Below are positions 1 through 6,655 of a stretch of 13,510 bases of DNA, piece after piece. The notes below the pieces were generated by a model. That model was not told the DNA's origin and did no database searches. It saw only the letters and a list, made by a program, of their open reading frames with translations. Location of the stretch: contig CAKTFF010000027.1 in NCBI GenBank assembly GCA_934553185.1, positions 1 through 13,510 on the forward strand, read 5' to 3'. How positions within the stretch are numbered: position 1 is the stretch's first letter; each line of letters starts with the position of its first letter. Both the position numbers and the translations under genes were made by a program. The stretch is from an uncultured Devosia sp. (lineage in GTDB: Bacteria; Pseudomonadota; Alphaproteobacteria; Rhizobiales; Devosiaceae).

Positions 1-37
1 AGAGCTCCGGGGCGGCTTGGATCGAAGTGTGTGTCTT

Positions 38-1024
38 TCACTGCTCGTTGGCGATTTCGAAATCGACCGCGGCGAGGGGATCAAGAGCGGTTTCTTCAAG
101 ACCACGCTGGCGCGCCACCCAGCTCCAAGTGGTTTGCACCAGTTCGGGCGAGTAAACGCCGAGACCGGTGCTTTCGGTGTTTTCGTTGAAGAGCAACGGC
201 AGGGTGGCTTCGGCGACGGCCTGCGTCACCTGGACATCAAGCTCGGGCACGGCGGCAACCACGGCGGCGGCGGTCATGGCTGGATCGTCGCGCATCATTT
301 CCTCGGCCTGCTTGAGGGCACGGGTAAAGCGGATCACCACATCACGGTTCTCGGCAAGAAAGGCGTCGTTGACAAAAATCGACGCCGAATAGCCTTCCAA
401 GCCATATTCCGCCCAGGGGATCATGCGCAGGGTCTTGCCGGCTTCCTCCAGCACAACCGCAGTGGCCGGGGCGTTGGTGACGTACTGGATGATGCCGTCG
501 ACCTGGCCCGTCGCCAGCATGGCCGGGAGGGTGGCGGCGTCGGCATTGATGGTTTCAACGTTTTCGAAGTCGACGCCGTTCATTTCGACCACAAACGGCC
601 AGGGGCCGACCGAGGAGGTGAAGGGCGAGGTGGCGATGCGCTTGCCGGCCAGGTCCGACAGCGAGGTGATGCCGCTGTCTTCAGCAACGGCAATGGCGTC
701 CGGCGCCATGGTATAAAGCGGCATCACGGCCGTGACGGGCACTTCGGCCTCGCTTTTGGCGGTGAGAAGGGCATCAAGACCACCCTCGCCCATCTGCGCC
801 ACGCCGGTGGCGACCTTGGTGATAGCGTCGGAAGAACCGCGGCCGGCCAACAATTCGACCTCAAGATCTTGGGCGGCAAAAAGCCCTTCCTGCTGGGCCA
901 CATAGAAGGCCGCGCGATCGCCGCCCACCAACCAGGAGAATTGGAAGCTGACCTTGTCGGCCGCCGAAGCGCCAGCGGTCAGGAGGGTAGAGGCAAGAAA
1001 GGCGGCAAGGAGGGGCTTGTGCAT
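38..1024 (-). CDS. ABC transporter substrate-binding protein, NMT1/SsuA type
   Basis: A 328-residue periplasmic solute-binding protein of the NMT1/THI5-SsuA-TauA family, whose members carry thiamine precursors, sulfonates, nitrate or aromatic compounds to an inner-membrane ABC transporter. Residues 1-21 form a Sec signal peptide (positive start, hydrophobic core, cleavage expected after Ala-Ser-Ala at 19-21). The mature protein opens with a strand followed by FYVAQQEGLF, the typical lobe-1 start of the family, and has ITSLSDLAGKRIATSPF around 118-134. Length is normal for the family. The ATG at 1024 has AGGA about 10 bases upstream. It lies downstream of the oxygenase gene on the same strand, so the two are probably co-transcribed. 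The matching permease and ATPase are about 3 kb upstream on the same strand. The ligand cannot be read from sequence. Confidence 0.9.
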   Translation of the reverse strand: MHKPLLAAFLASTLLTAGASAADKVSFQFSWLVGGDRAAFYVAQQEGLFAAQDLEVELLAGRGSSDAITKVATGVAQMGEGGLDALLTAKSEAEVPVTAVMPLYTMAPDAIAVAEDSGITSLSDLAGKRIATSPFTSSVGPWPFVVEMNGVDFENVETINADAATLPAMLATGQVDGIIQYVTNAPATAVVLEEAGKTLRMIPWAEYGLEGYSASIFVNDAFLAENRDVVIRFTRALKQAEEMMRDDPAMTAAAVVAAVPELDVQVTQAVAEATLPLLFNENTESTGLGVYSPELVQTTWSWVARQRGLEETALDPLAAVDFEIANEQ

Positions 1025-2060
1025 TGGATTTGGGGTCCTGTTGATAAACTTGAGTGAACGGATCAGGCGGTCTGTAGCCGTAGGAGCGCTTGAACATTTC
1101 GGCCATGTGCTCGGCGGCGGTCACCACCTCGAAGTCCGGTGGATTGTCTGGCGTGACGCAGGTGGGAATAGGCTCGATCACTGCAGTAGGGGTTGGACTG
1201 TAGAAAAACGGAATGGAATAGCGGTCGCGTCCGCTGGCATTGTTGTTCACCCTGTGCATGTTGGAGTTGTAGATGCCGTTGGTCCAGCGGGCCATTAAGT
1301 CCCCCAGATTGATCACAAAGGCACCCGGCACCGGCTTGGCCTGGATCCATTGATCCGAAGCATTGCGTACTTCGAGGCCCCCAATATCGTCCTGCGCCAG
1401 AATGGTGATGCCGCCCCAATCGGTATGCGCACCGGCCCCGATCTGGTTGAATTGCGCCTCGGCAGGCTGAGGTGGATACTTGATCATGCGCAGGCTGCCG
1501 ACGCCGTGCTCGTATTTGTCCGCGAACCAAGTCCCCGGCAGATCGAGCGACAGGGCGAGGAGCGACAGGAGATGATCGCCGAGCCCGCGTAGCGCGCCGC
1601 CATAGGCTATGGTCTGCTCGCGAAAACCGGTAATTGACGGCCACTGGTTGAAGCCGAAGCCACGCGCCTTGCCGTGAAACGGATTGCTTTCGTCCGTTTC
1701 GAGCCCGGCATAAAAGCTCTCCTTGAGATCGGGCGGGGCGGCCTTGCCGCTCTTGTCCTGGCTGTCGAGCACCTGCCCACCCACCGGTTCATAGCCGGAT
1801 TTGGTGGGCGAAAGTTTCATGTGGAGCGCCATCTTGTCACTGAGCGGCAGGTCGAAAAATGCCTTGGCCGCTGCAAACTGGGAATCGATCAGCGCCTGGC
1901 TGACGCCATGATTGACGATGTAAAGAAAACCCGTGTCGCGACAGGCACGATGCACTTCTTCGGCAACGCTCTTGCTGCCGGCGGGGTCGCCGCTGAGGCT
2001 TGGCGCGAGATCGATGACGGGCACGTGGTCTGCGGGCTTGGCTGGGGTATAAAGCAACAT
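861..2060 (-). CDS. isopenicillin N synthase-family 2-oxoglutarate/Fe(II) oxygenase; frame overruns into the next gene
   Basis: A non-haem iron oxygenase with the N-terminal DIOX_N domain followed by the 2OG-Fe(II) core. From the ATG at 2060 the iron triad is His212, Asp214 (in AHTDWG) and His269 (in NMHRVNN), and the cosubstrate pair is Arg280 and Ser282 (RYS). The family hydroxylates or ring-oxidises small soluble substrates. The start is uncertain: AAGGA touches an ATG at 2072 and is 12 bases from the ATG at 2060, and the frame stays open back to 2162. Conserved sequence ends near 1064 (KRSYGYRPPD). The frame then runs about 66 more codons to 861, overlapping the binding-protein gene by 164 bases. 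That tail is rich in Arg, Gly, Cys and Pro and reads like an out-of-frame shadow. A stop exists in another frame at 1063-1065, so a lost stop or small frameshift is likely. The enzyme core looks intact. It is divergent from the LysR gene at 2178. Confidence 0.85.
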   Translation of the reverse strand: MLLYTPAKPADHVPVIDLAPSLSGDPAGSKSVAEEVHRACRDTGFLYIVNHGVSQALIDSQFAAAKAFFDLPLSDKMALHMKLSPTKSGYEPVGGQVLDSQDKSGKAAPPDLKESFYAGLETDESNPFHGKARGFGFNQWPSITGFREQTIAYGGALRGLGDHLLSLLALSLDLPGTWFADKYEHGVGSLRMIKYPPQPAEAQFNQIGAGAHTDWGGITILAQDDIGGLEVRNASDQWIQAKPVPGAFVINLGDLMARWTNGIYNSNMHRVNNNASGRDRYSIPFFYSPTPTAVIEPIPTCVTPDNPPDFEVVTAAEHMAEMFKRSYGYRPPDPFTQVYQQDPKSNAQAPPCRLSCLYPPDRWRFGGRQGQLPILLVGGRRSRGLLCGPAGRAFCRPRS

Positions 2061-2086
2061 CGGGCGGGGCATTCCTTGCGGGGTCT

Positions 2087-2107
2087 GGCGCCGATAGGAG
2101 CGGCGCC
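2087..2107. promoter_or_regulatory. inverted repeat between oxygenase and divergent LysR gene (candidate operator)
   Basis: Perfect 7-base arms GGCGCCG (2087-2093) and CGGCGCC (2101-2107) flank a 7-base spacer. The 7-7-7 layout is that of a LysR-type box, although the arms are GC-rich and the T-N11-A signature is absent. It lies just upstream of either possible oxygenase start, in the shared divergent promoter region, where a LysR regulator would normally bind to control the neighbouring gene. It could instead be a hairpin in the oxygenase leader. Confidence 0.4.
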
Positions 2108-2125
2108 CACGCCGTTTGGAAAGCG

Positions 2126-2155
2126 TTGAAAAAAGTGCAGAGTGCTGCGTAAAGT
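2126..2155 (+). promoter_or_regulatory. possible sigma-70-like promoter of the LysR gene at 2178
   Basis: TTGAAA (2126-2131) and TAAAGT (2150-2155) are separated by 18 bases. The -10 element is about 22 bases upstream of the ATG at 2178. The match is moderate and rests only on pattern reading. Confidence 0.3.
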
Positions 2156-2177
2156 CGAACACCTAGCGAGGGTGGCG

Positions 2178-3116
2178 ATGCAGCAGCGGGCAATGGTCTA
2201 TTTCGACGCCGTGGTGCGCGCCGGATCGGTGCGCAAGGGTGCCGCCGCCATAGGCATCGCCTCGTCCTCGGTCTCGCGGCAGATCACCGAGCTTGAAGCC
2301 GAACTCGGCGCGCCGCTTTTCGACCGTCTGCCCGGACGCATGCGCCTTACCGCCGCCGGAGAGCTGTTTCTGGCACATGTGCGCCGCACCTTGCGGGAGA
2401 ACGACCGTATCCTCGCCCAGATCGGCGAATTGGCGGCGCCCGGCTTGGGCAGCGCCAGCATTGCCGCTACTGGCGGGCTGGTGGGCTCCTTCGTGCCGGG
2501 AATTTCCCTGGCTTTTCTCGATCGTTTTCCGCTGGCCAAGATCACGGCGCTGAGCAAAGTGCGCACCGAGATCGCCCATGCGGTGATCGAAGGTGATGTC
2601 GACCTCGGCCTGGGCTATAACCTGCCGCGCGAGCCGGAATTACATGTGGTGGAGGCTTTTGCCCTGCGGGCTGGCGCGGTGGTGGGCAACCGCCATCCGC
2701 TGGCGCGGCGGACCACGCTGCGCCTTGCCGAATGCGCCGAATTTCCCGCCATCGTTCCTGATGCGAGCTCGACACTGCTCGGCCCGATGCACAACGCCTT
2801 CGAGCGAAGCCGCACCACCTATCGGACGCGTATCGAAACCAATTCATCCGACCTAATCAAGTACGCCCTGATGGAAAGCGACGCGGTCTCGTTTCTCAGC
2901 CTGCCCGATGTGCTCGAAGAGGTGAGCGCCGGGCAATTGGTGTTCATCCCCATCAAGGAGCGGCTCGACGTGTCGCACAGCCTCGTCCTGGTGCAGCGGG
3001 CCAATGCGGTGCTCAACCGGACGGCCAGCCTTTTCGCCGAGGCGGTGCGCACGGCGCTGCGCGACATGACCAAGATCAATGATGGGCGCTCGCCCTATTC
3101 GCCTCGCACGGAATAG
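2178..3116 (+). CDS. LysR-family transcriptional regulator (paralogue of the one at 3095-4030)
   Basis: A 312-residue LysR-type regulator. An N-terminal winged helix-turn-helix spans about residues 5-65, with FDAVVRAGSVRKGAA, SSSVSRQITELEAELG and FDRLPGRMRLTAAGE. A linker helix and a periplasmic-binding-like effector domain follow (GDVDLGLGYNLP near 140). The ATG at 2178 is preferred because GAGGG lies 5 bases upstream and it leaves the usual short lead into the first helix; a GTG at 2142 would add 12 residues. It is divergent from the oxygenase, so the oxygenase-binding-protein pair is its most likely target. Its 3' end overlaps the convergent paralogue by 22 bases. The effector is unknown but is probably the substrate of the locus or a product of it. 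Confidence 0.93.
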   Translation: MQQRAMVYFDAVVRAGSVRKGAAAIGIASSSVSRQITELEAELGAPLFDRLPGRMRLTAAGELFLAHVRRTLRENDRILAQIGELAAPGLGSASIAATGGLVGSFVPGISLAFLDRFPLAKITALSKVRTEIAHAVIEGDVDLGLGYNLPREPELHVVEAFALRAGAVVGNRHPLARRTTLRLAECAEFPAIVPDASSTLLGPMHNAFERSRTTYRTRIETNSSDLIKYALMESDAVSFLSLPDVLEEVSAGQLVFIPIKERLDVSHSLVLVQRANAVLNRTASLFAEAVRTALRDMTKINDGRSPYSPRTE

Positions 3117-3119
3117 GGC
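3092..3119. terminator. perfect inverted repeat spanning both stop codons of two convergent LysR genes
   Basis: Arms GCCCTATTC (3092-3100) and GAATAGGGC (3111-3119) are perfect 9-base complements around a 10-base loop. Each arm contains one stop: TAG of the plus-strand gene at 3114-3116 and, mirrored, TAG of the minus-strand gene at 3097-3095. Both proteins therefore end in Pro-Tyr-Ser, three variable residues and Glu. There is no T-run, so it is not a textbook intrinsic terminator, but its place suggests a bidirectional transcription end or an mRNA 3' stabiliser. Shared ancestry of the two genes could also have contributed to the symmetry. Confidence 0.5.
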
Positions 3120-4030
3120 TGAAGGGCGCTGCGTACCTCTTCGATAAACAGGCGGGCGGTCGCACCCATCTGGGCATTGGCGCGTTGCACGAGCTTGATC
3201 TCTCCCGGCGGCAGGTAGCGGTCGGAAATGCGGCGAAACACCAGCGTTCCGCGTCTTTGCTCTTCCACGATGTCGGGCTGGCTCATGCAGGTGAGTCCAC
3301 CGCCCTTGGCGACTATGAACTTCATCATCTCGATGGAGTTGGTCGTATAGACGATGTTAAGATCCAGCCCGGCGCGTCGGGCGATAACGTCGATGCTACG
3401 GCGGATCGACATGGTCTGGTCGGAAAGGACAAAAGGCAGGCCGGCGCAGTCGGTCAGCCGAACCGTGCCCTTGGCAGCCAGGGGATGGTCTGGTCGCATG
3501 ACCACGCCGAGCGGCATGCGTAGCCGGTCGAGTACCTGCAGGTTGGGCTTGTCGGCAAGATTGTAGCCTAGCCCGAAATCGACCTCGCCTTCGGCGACGG
3601 CCTGCAGGATTTCGGGGCCAAGAAGGCTCACGACCTTGAAGCGCACGCCTGGATGGTCGCGCTCGAAGGTGACGCAGAGCTGCGGAATAAGACCGCTAGC
3701 CAGGCCGTTCATCGTCGCAACGGTGACGCTGCCACGCCCCACGCCTTCGAGTTCGAGAATATGGTGACGCATCCGTTCGTGATCGCGCAGGGTGCGGCGG
3801 ACATGGGAGATCAAGGCCTCGCCGGCAGCGGTCAGGCGCATCCGGCGCGGCAGGCGCTCGAAGATCGGGGCGCCTATTTCGGCCTCCAGTTCGATGATCT
3901 GGCGATTGATCGAGGAGGCGGTGACGTTTAGGCGCTCGGCGGCCTGCCGGATAGTGCCCCTACGGGCCACTTCATCAAGGTAGCGCAACATACGCGAATG
4001 TAGCATGAACGACCGGCTGGTTGTGGGCAT
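3095..4030 (-). CDS. LysR-family transcriptional regulator, last gene of the transporter operon
   Basis: A 311-residue LysR-type regulator, clearly related along its whole length to the one at 2178. Shared or near-shared blocks include IELEAEIGAPIFERLP, RMRLTAAGE, SHVRRTLR, EGEVDFGLGYNL and KLVQRANA. The helix-turn-helix covers about residues 13-72 and the effector domain follows. The start is uncertain: ATGs at 4030, 4006 and 3991 are in frame and none has a clear ribosome site. The 4030 start lies 6 bases past the permease stop, which suggests translational coupling, while 4006 would give the more usual N-terminal length. It is transcribed with the permease, ATPase and hydrolase and converges on its paralogue. 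It probably responds to a related ligand. Confidence 0.92.
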   Translation of the reverse strand: MPTTSRSFMLHSRMLRYLDEVARRGTIRQAAERLNVTASSINRQIIELEAEIGAPIFERLPRRMRLTAAGEALISHVRRTLRDHERMRHHILELEGVGRGSVTVATMNGLASGLIPQLCVTFERDHPGVRFKVVSLLGPEILQAVAEGEVDFGLGYNLADKPNLQVLDRLRMPLGVVMRPDHPLAAKGTVRLTDCAGLPFVLSDQTMSIRRSIDVIARRAGLDLNIVYTTNSIEMMKFIVAKGGGLTCMSQPDIVEEQRRGTLVFRRISDRYLPPGEIKLVQRANAQMGATARLFIEEVRSALQPYSVRGE

Positions 4031-4036
4031 CCGATG

Positions 4037-4864
4037 CTACCGGCTTCGTTCGTCCCGCGGCAAGGACCATGGCGCCAGCAAAAGCTGCAGTCGGCTGACC
4101 AATTGGAACAAGAGGAGGCTCATTAGGGCAAGGATAATCAGCCCGCCAAAGGCCGAGGGAATGCGGAAGAACGAGGTGGAAATGGCGATGAAGTAGCCCA
4201 GGCCTTGATCCGCCGCCACAAATTCGGCCACCACTGCGCCGATCACCGCGAGCGTCGTCGATATTTTAAGGGCGGAAAAGATGTGGGGCAGCGCATAGGG
4301 CAGACGAATTTGCGTGATCTCCCGCCAGGTTCCGGCGCGCAGGGAACGCGAGAGTTCGATCAGTTCGGGCGGTGTCGCGGCAACGCCGGTGACACTGGAC
4401 ACCACGATGGGAAAGAAGGTGATGAGGAAGGTTATGGCTATGCGCGGTAGGTCATTGGCGCCCAGCGTCACGACGATGATTGGCGCGATGGCGACCACGG
4501 GCAGCGACTGGATCACGATCAGTAGTGGATAAAGCGTGCGCGACAAAAAGCGCGATGTGGCCAGGAGGATGCCGAGTGGAATGGCAATCGCCGCCGACAG
4601 CAGATAGCCGGCAAGGGCAATGCGTAGGGTGGCCCAAATATGGCCAAGCCAGATCATGAGGTCGGTTTCGCCGAAAGCCTGGAAGATGCGGCTGGGCGCG
4701 GGCAAGAGGAACTGCGGAATGGCGAAGGCCAGCACGGCCAGTTCCCAAAGCGCCAGCACCACCACAAAGGTCAGGACCGGCGCCGCTGCATCGGCCAGCA
4801 TCAGGACGCGGCTCTTGAGGGAGGGGCCGACAGCCGGGGGCGCGAGTTCAGCCAGCTCAGTCAT
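4037..4864 (-). CDS. ABC transporter permease, SsuC/TauC/NMT1-associated type
   Basis: A 275-residue inner-membrane permease with about six hydrophobic segments (roughly 27-48, 78-102, 112-133, 141-162, 200-220 and 237-262). The cytoplasmic coupling loop resembling the EAA motif covers about 169-189 (Glu-Leu-Ser-Arg-Ser-Leu-Arg-Ala-Gly through Arg-Leu-Pro), where the ATPase docks. The segment QFLLPAPSRIFQAF after the first helix is typical of permeases paired with NMT1/SsuA binding proteins. The ATG at 4864 is chosen because it overlaps the ATPase stop by 8 bases; an ATG at 4912 would add 16 residues inside the ATPase gene. The partners are the ATPase just upstream and probably the binding protein at 38-1024. 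Confidence 0.93.
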   Translation of the reverse strand: MTELAELAPPAVGPSLKSRVLMLADAAAPVLTFVVVLALWELAVLAFAIPQFLLPAPSRIFQAFGETDLMIWLGHIWATLRIALAGYLLSAAIAIPLGILLATSRFLSRTLYPLLIVIQSLPVVAIAPIIVVTLGANDLPRIAITFLITFFPIVVSSVTGVAATPPELIELSRSLRAGTWREITQIRLPYALPHIFSALKISTTLAVIGAVVAEFVAADQGLGYFIAISTSFFRIPSAFGGLIILALMSLLLFQLVSRLQLLLAPWSLPRDERSR

Positions 4865-5657
4865 GGTCGGCTCGGGCAAAGAGCTGCTGACGGATATGGT
4901 TGGAAAGTTCACTGAAACGCCGCTCCTCGAAGGTGCGCATGGACCGGGGGCGAGGCAGGTCGACCTCGATTATTTCGCGGACTTTGCCGGGGCGAGCGGA
5001 CATCACCACGATCCGGTCGGCCAGCAGCAGCGCCTCGGGAATGGAATGGGTGATAAACAGCACTGCCTTCGGCCGATCCGACCAGATGCGCAAAAGTTCA
5101 AAGCTCATCTCGTCCCGCGTCAGCGCATCAAGGGCGGAGAATGGCTCGTCCATGAGCAGAATGTCGGGATCGAGTAGGAGAGCGCGGGCGATGGCCACGC
5201 GCTGCTGCATGCCCCCTGAGAGCTGATCAGGCATCTTCTGGCGGAAATCGGTGAGCCCGACCAGGTCGAGCAGCAGGTCGGCCCGGGCATATTCTTCCTT
5301 GCTGACCCGTCCGTACTTGTGGCGCATGGGAAAGACGATGTTTTCCCGCACGTCGAACCACGGCAGGAGTGTCGGCTTCTGGAAGACGATGCCGATTTCG
5401 TCGCGCGGCTCGGTAACCGGGCGGCCATAGATTTCGACCGTGCCGCGTGTGGGGTGCAGTAGGCCCGCGATCTGCCGCAACAAGGTCGACTTGCCGCAGC
5501 CAGAAGGGCCTAGAACGGCAACGAATTCGCGCTGGCCAATGGTGAAGCTGAGGTCCTCCAGGGCGTTAACGGCGCCACCCTTGCCATCACGAAAGACTTG
5601 CCCGACGCGGGAAAATCGTACTGTTGGCGCCGGCACTCCCGGTTGCAAAGCATTCAT
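4857..5657 (-). CDS. ABC transporter ATP-binding protein, SsuB/TauB type
   Basis: A 266-residue ABC ATPase that powers uptake through the adjacent permease. All motifs are intact: Walker A GPSGCGKST at 50-58, Q-loop Gln93, signature LSGGM at 146-150, Walker B ILLMDE at 166-171, D-loop SALD at 174-177 and switch His204. The sequence around the Q-loop (FQKPTLLPWFDVRENIVFP) is typical of the nitrate/sulfonate/taurine group. It starts with an ATGA overlap on the hydrolase stop (5654-5657) and ends overlapping the permease start, so hydrolase, ATPase and permease form one translationally coupled unit. Confidence 0.95.
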   Translation of the reverse strand: MNALQPGVPAPTVRFSRVGQVFRDGKGGAVNALEDLSFTIGQREFVAVLGPSGCGKSTLLRQIAGLLHPTRGTVEIYGRPVTEPRDEIGIVFQKPTLLPWFDVRENIVFPMRHKYGRVSKEEYARADLLLDLVGLTDFRQKMPDQLSGGMQQRVAIARALLLDPDILLMDEPFSALDALTRDEMSFELLRIWSDRPKAVLFITHSIPEALLLADRIVVMSARPGKVREIIEVDLPRPRSMRTFEERRFSELSNHIRQQLFARADHD

Positions 5658-6445
5658 GAAGCATACTCGAATTGTGGCTGCGACACCGAAGCGGCAAGAA
5701 TGAACGGGATCACGGCCTCTGCCAGCAGATCCGGACGGCTGGCCTGCGGCACATGGCCGGTGGTCAGGGTTTCGCGATGGGTGCCCGGCGCCAGGTCCTG
5801 CATGCGCCGCTGCATGCTGAGCGGGATGGATCGGTCGCCCTCTGCCTCGACATAAAGACGCGGGATACGGCCGAACCGTTGCGGAGTCGTATAGGGCGCG
5901 ATGCGGCGTCCGGCTTCCGGCTGCCCGGTGAGCCTACAAGCCAGTTGTTTGGCAAGCAGCGCTGGACAATCTGAAAGAAAGATGCGCTGCGCCGCTTCGG
6001 GGTCCACCCAGCTCACGGCGCCGTCGGCCGACCAGCGCAGATGCGGCACGACGCCGATCTGCCCCGCTTGGGTTTCGCCCATCGATTTGCGCAGCAGTTC
6101 ACCATAGCTCACGCCGCCAGGCAGCAGCATGCCGGCAACATAGACGACGCCCTTCACCCGCTCGGCATGGCGCTCGGCACCAATCGAGGCAAATATGCCG
6201 CCACCGGAATGTCCCACCATAACAACCGGCCCATTCTGACTGGTGATCACGTGGTCGAGCTGATCGAGATAGTCCTGATAACGAACGTCCTGGGGCGCTC
6301 GGCCGTCTTGGCCATTTCCGGGAAGATCGACGGCAACAAAGGGGATTGCAGCTGCAGCGAGATAGGGTGTGAAACGGTCCCAGACCCAGCTGCCTTGCCA
6401 GGCGCCGTGGATCAGGATGGCGGTGCAAGCACCCTCGTCTGGCAT
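5654..6445 (-). CDS. alpha/beta hydrolase of the methylesterase / hydroxynitrile lyase-like group
   Basis: A 263-residue alpha/beta hydrolase with no signal peptide, so presumably cytoplasmic. It has the oxyanion-side motif LIHGAWQGSW at 11-20, the nucleophile elbow GHSGGG with Ser80, a probable acid at Asp204 (EGDRSIPLSMQRRM) and His231 (TTGHVPQASRP). The LVHGAW-like opening and the Asp-x-Ser-Ile-Pro stretch resemble plant methylesterases and hydroxynitrile lyases and their bacterial relatives, which cleave small esters. It is the first gene of the run with ATPase, permease and LysR, so it probably acts on the imported compound or a metabolite of it. A weak GAGA ribosome site precedes the ATG at 6445. 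The substrate cannot be assigned. Confidence 0.88.
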   Translation of the reverse strand: MPDEGACTAILIHGAWQGSWVWDRFTPYLAAAAIPFVAVDLPGNGQDGRAPQDVRYQDYLDQLDHVITSQNGPVVMVGHSGGGIFASIGAERHAERVKGVVYVAGMLLPGGVSYGELLRKSMGETQAGQIGVVPHLRWSADGAVSWVDPEAAQRIFLSDCPALLAKQLACRLTGQPEAGRRIAPYTTPQRFGRIPRLYVEAEGDRSIPLSMQRRMQDLAPGTHRETLTTGHVPQASRPDLLAEAVIPFILAASVSQPQFEYAS

Positions 6446-6500
6446 CGAACTGTTCTCGCTGGCATTGCCGCTAAAGCATCAGGCTAAGGAGGGGCTCCGT

Positions 6501-6516
6501 AAGGCACAAGTGCCTT
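6501..6516. repeat. inverted repeat 1 in hydrolase/irr-like divergent region
   Basis: AAGGCACAAGTGCCTT: perfect 7-base arms with a 2-base centre. It is the first of three inverted repeats in about 80 bases between two divergent genes and lies about 56 bases upstream of the hydrolase start. Candidate operator. Confidence 0.4.
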
Positions 6517-6520
6517 TGGT

Positions 6521-6538
6521 AGTGCAATGCGTTGCACT
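6521..6538. promoter_or_regulatory. inverted repeat 2, candidate operator over a possible -35 element
   Basis: AGTGCAATGCGTTGCACT: perfect 7-base arms with a 4-base centre. TTGCAC (6532-6537) is followed after 17 bases by TTACGC (6555-6560), a weak promoter-like pair facing the Irr-like gene. A protein bound here could block that promoter. The sequence does not match the Irr/ICE box TTTAGAA-N-TTCTAAA. Confidence 0.4.
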
Positions 6539-6560
6539 TTGCGCAACAGCGAACTTACGC

Positions 6561-6579
6561 TGCTGCGTTTTTCGCAGCA
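6561..6579. repeat. inverted repeat 3 with a T-filled loop
   Basis: Perfect arms TGCTGCG (6561-6567) and CGCAGCA (6573-6579) enclose TTTTT. It lies about 77 bases upstream of the Irr-like start, so it could be an operator or a leader hairpin. Confidence 0.35.
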
Positions 6580-6655
6580 CAGAGCGCTTCAATAAGAGCT
6601 TTTCAGTCCGGCCCGCCCTGCCCATTCTGACGAGGTGCAATAAAGGATTAAGACC

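Noticed and set aside
17..1057. Long plus-strand open frame antisense to the binding-protein gene
   Set aside because: It is a GC-rich shadow frame, His/Gly/Arg-rich with no domain. The minus-strand frame has a signal peptide and family motifs.
2073..2162. Upstream extension of the oxygenase to an ATG at 2162
   Set aside because: The added residues are Arg-rich and unlike the family, and they would cover the divergent promoter region and the operator-like dyad.
6501..6655. Irr/ICE box for autoregulation of the Irr-like gene
   Set aside because: No TTTAGAA-N-TTCTAAA-like sequence is visible. The dyads present are of other sequence.
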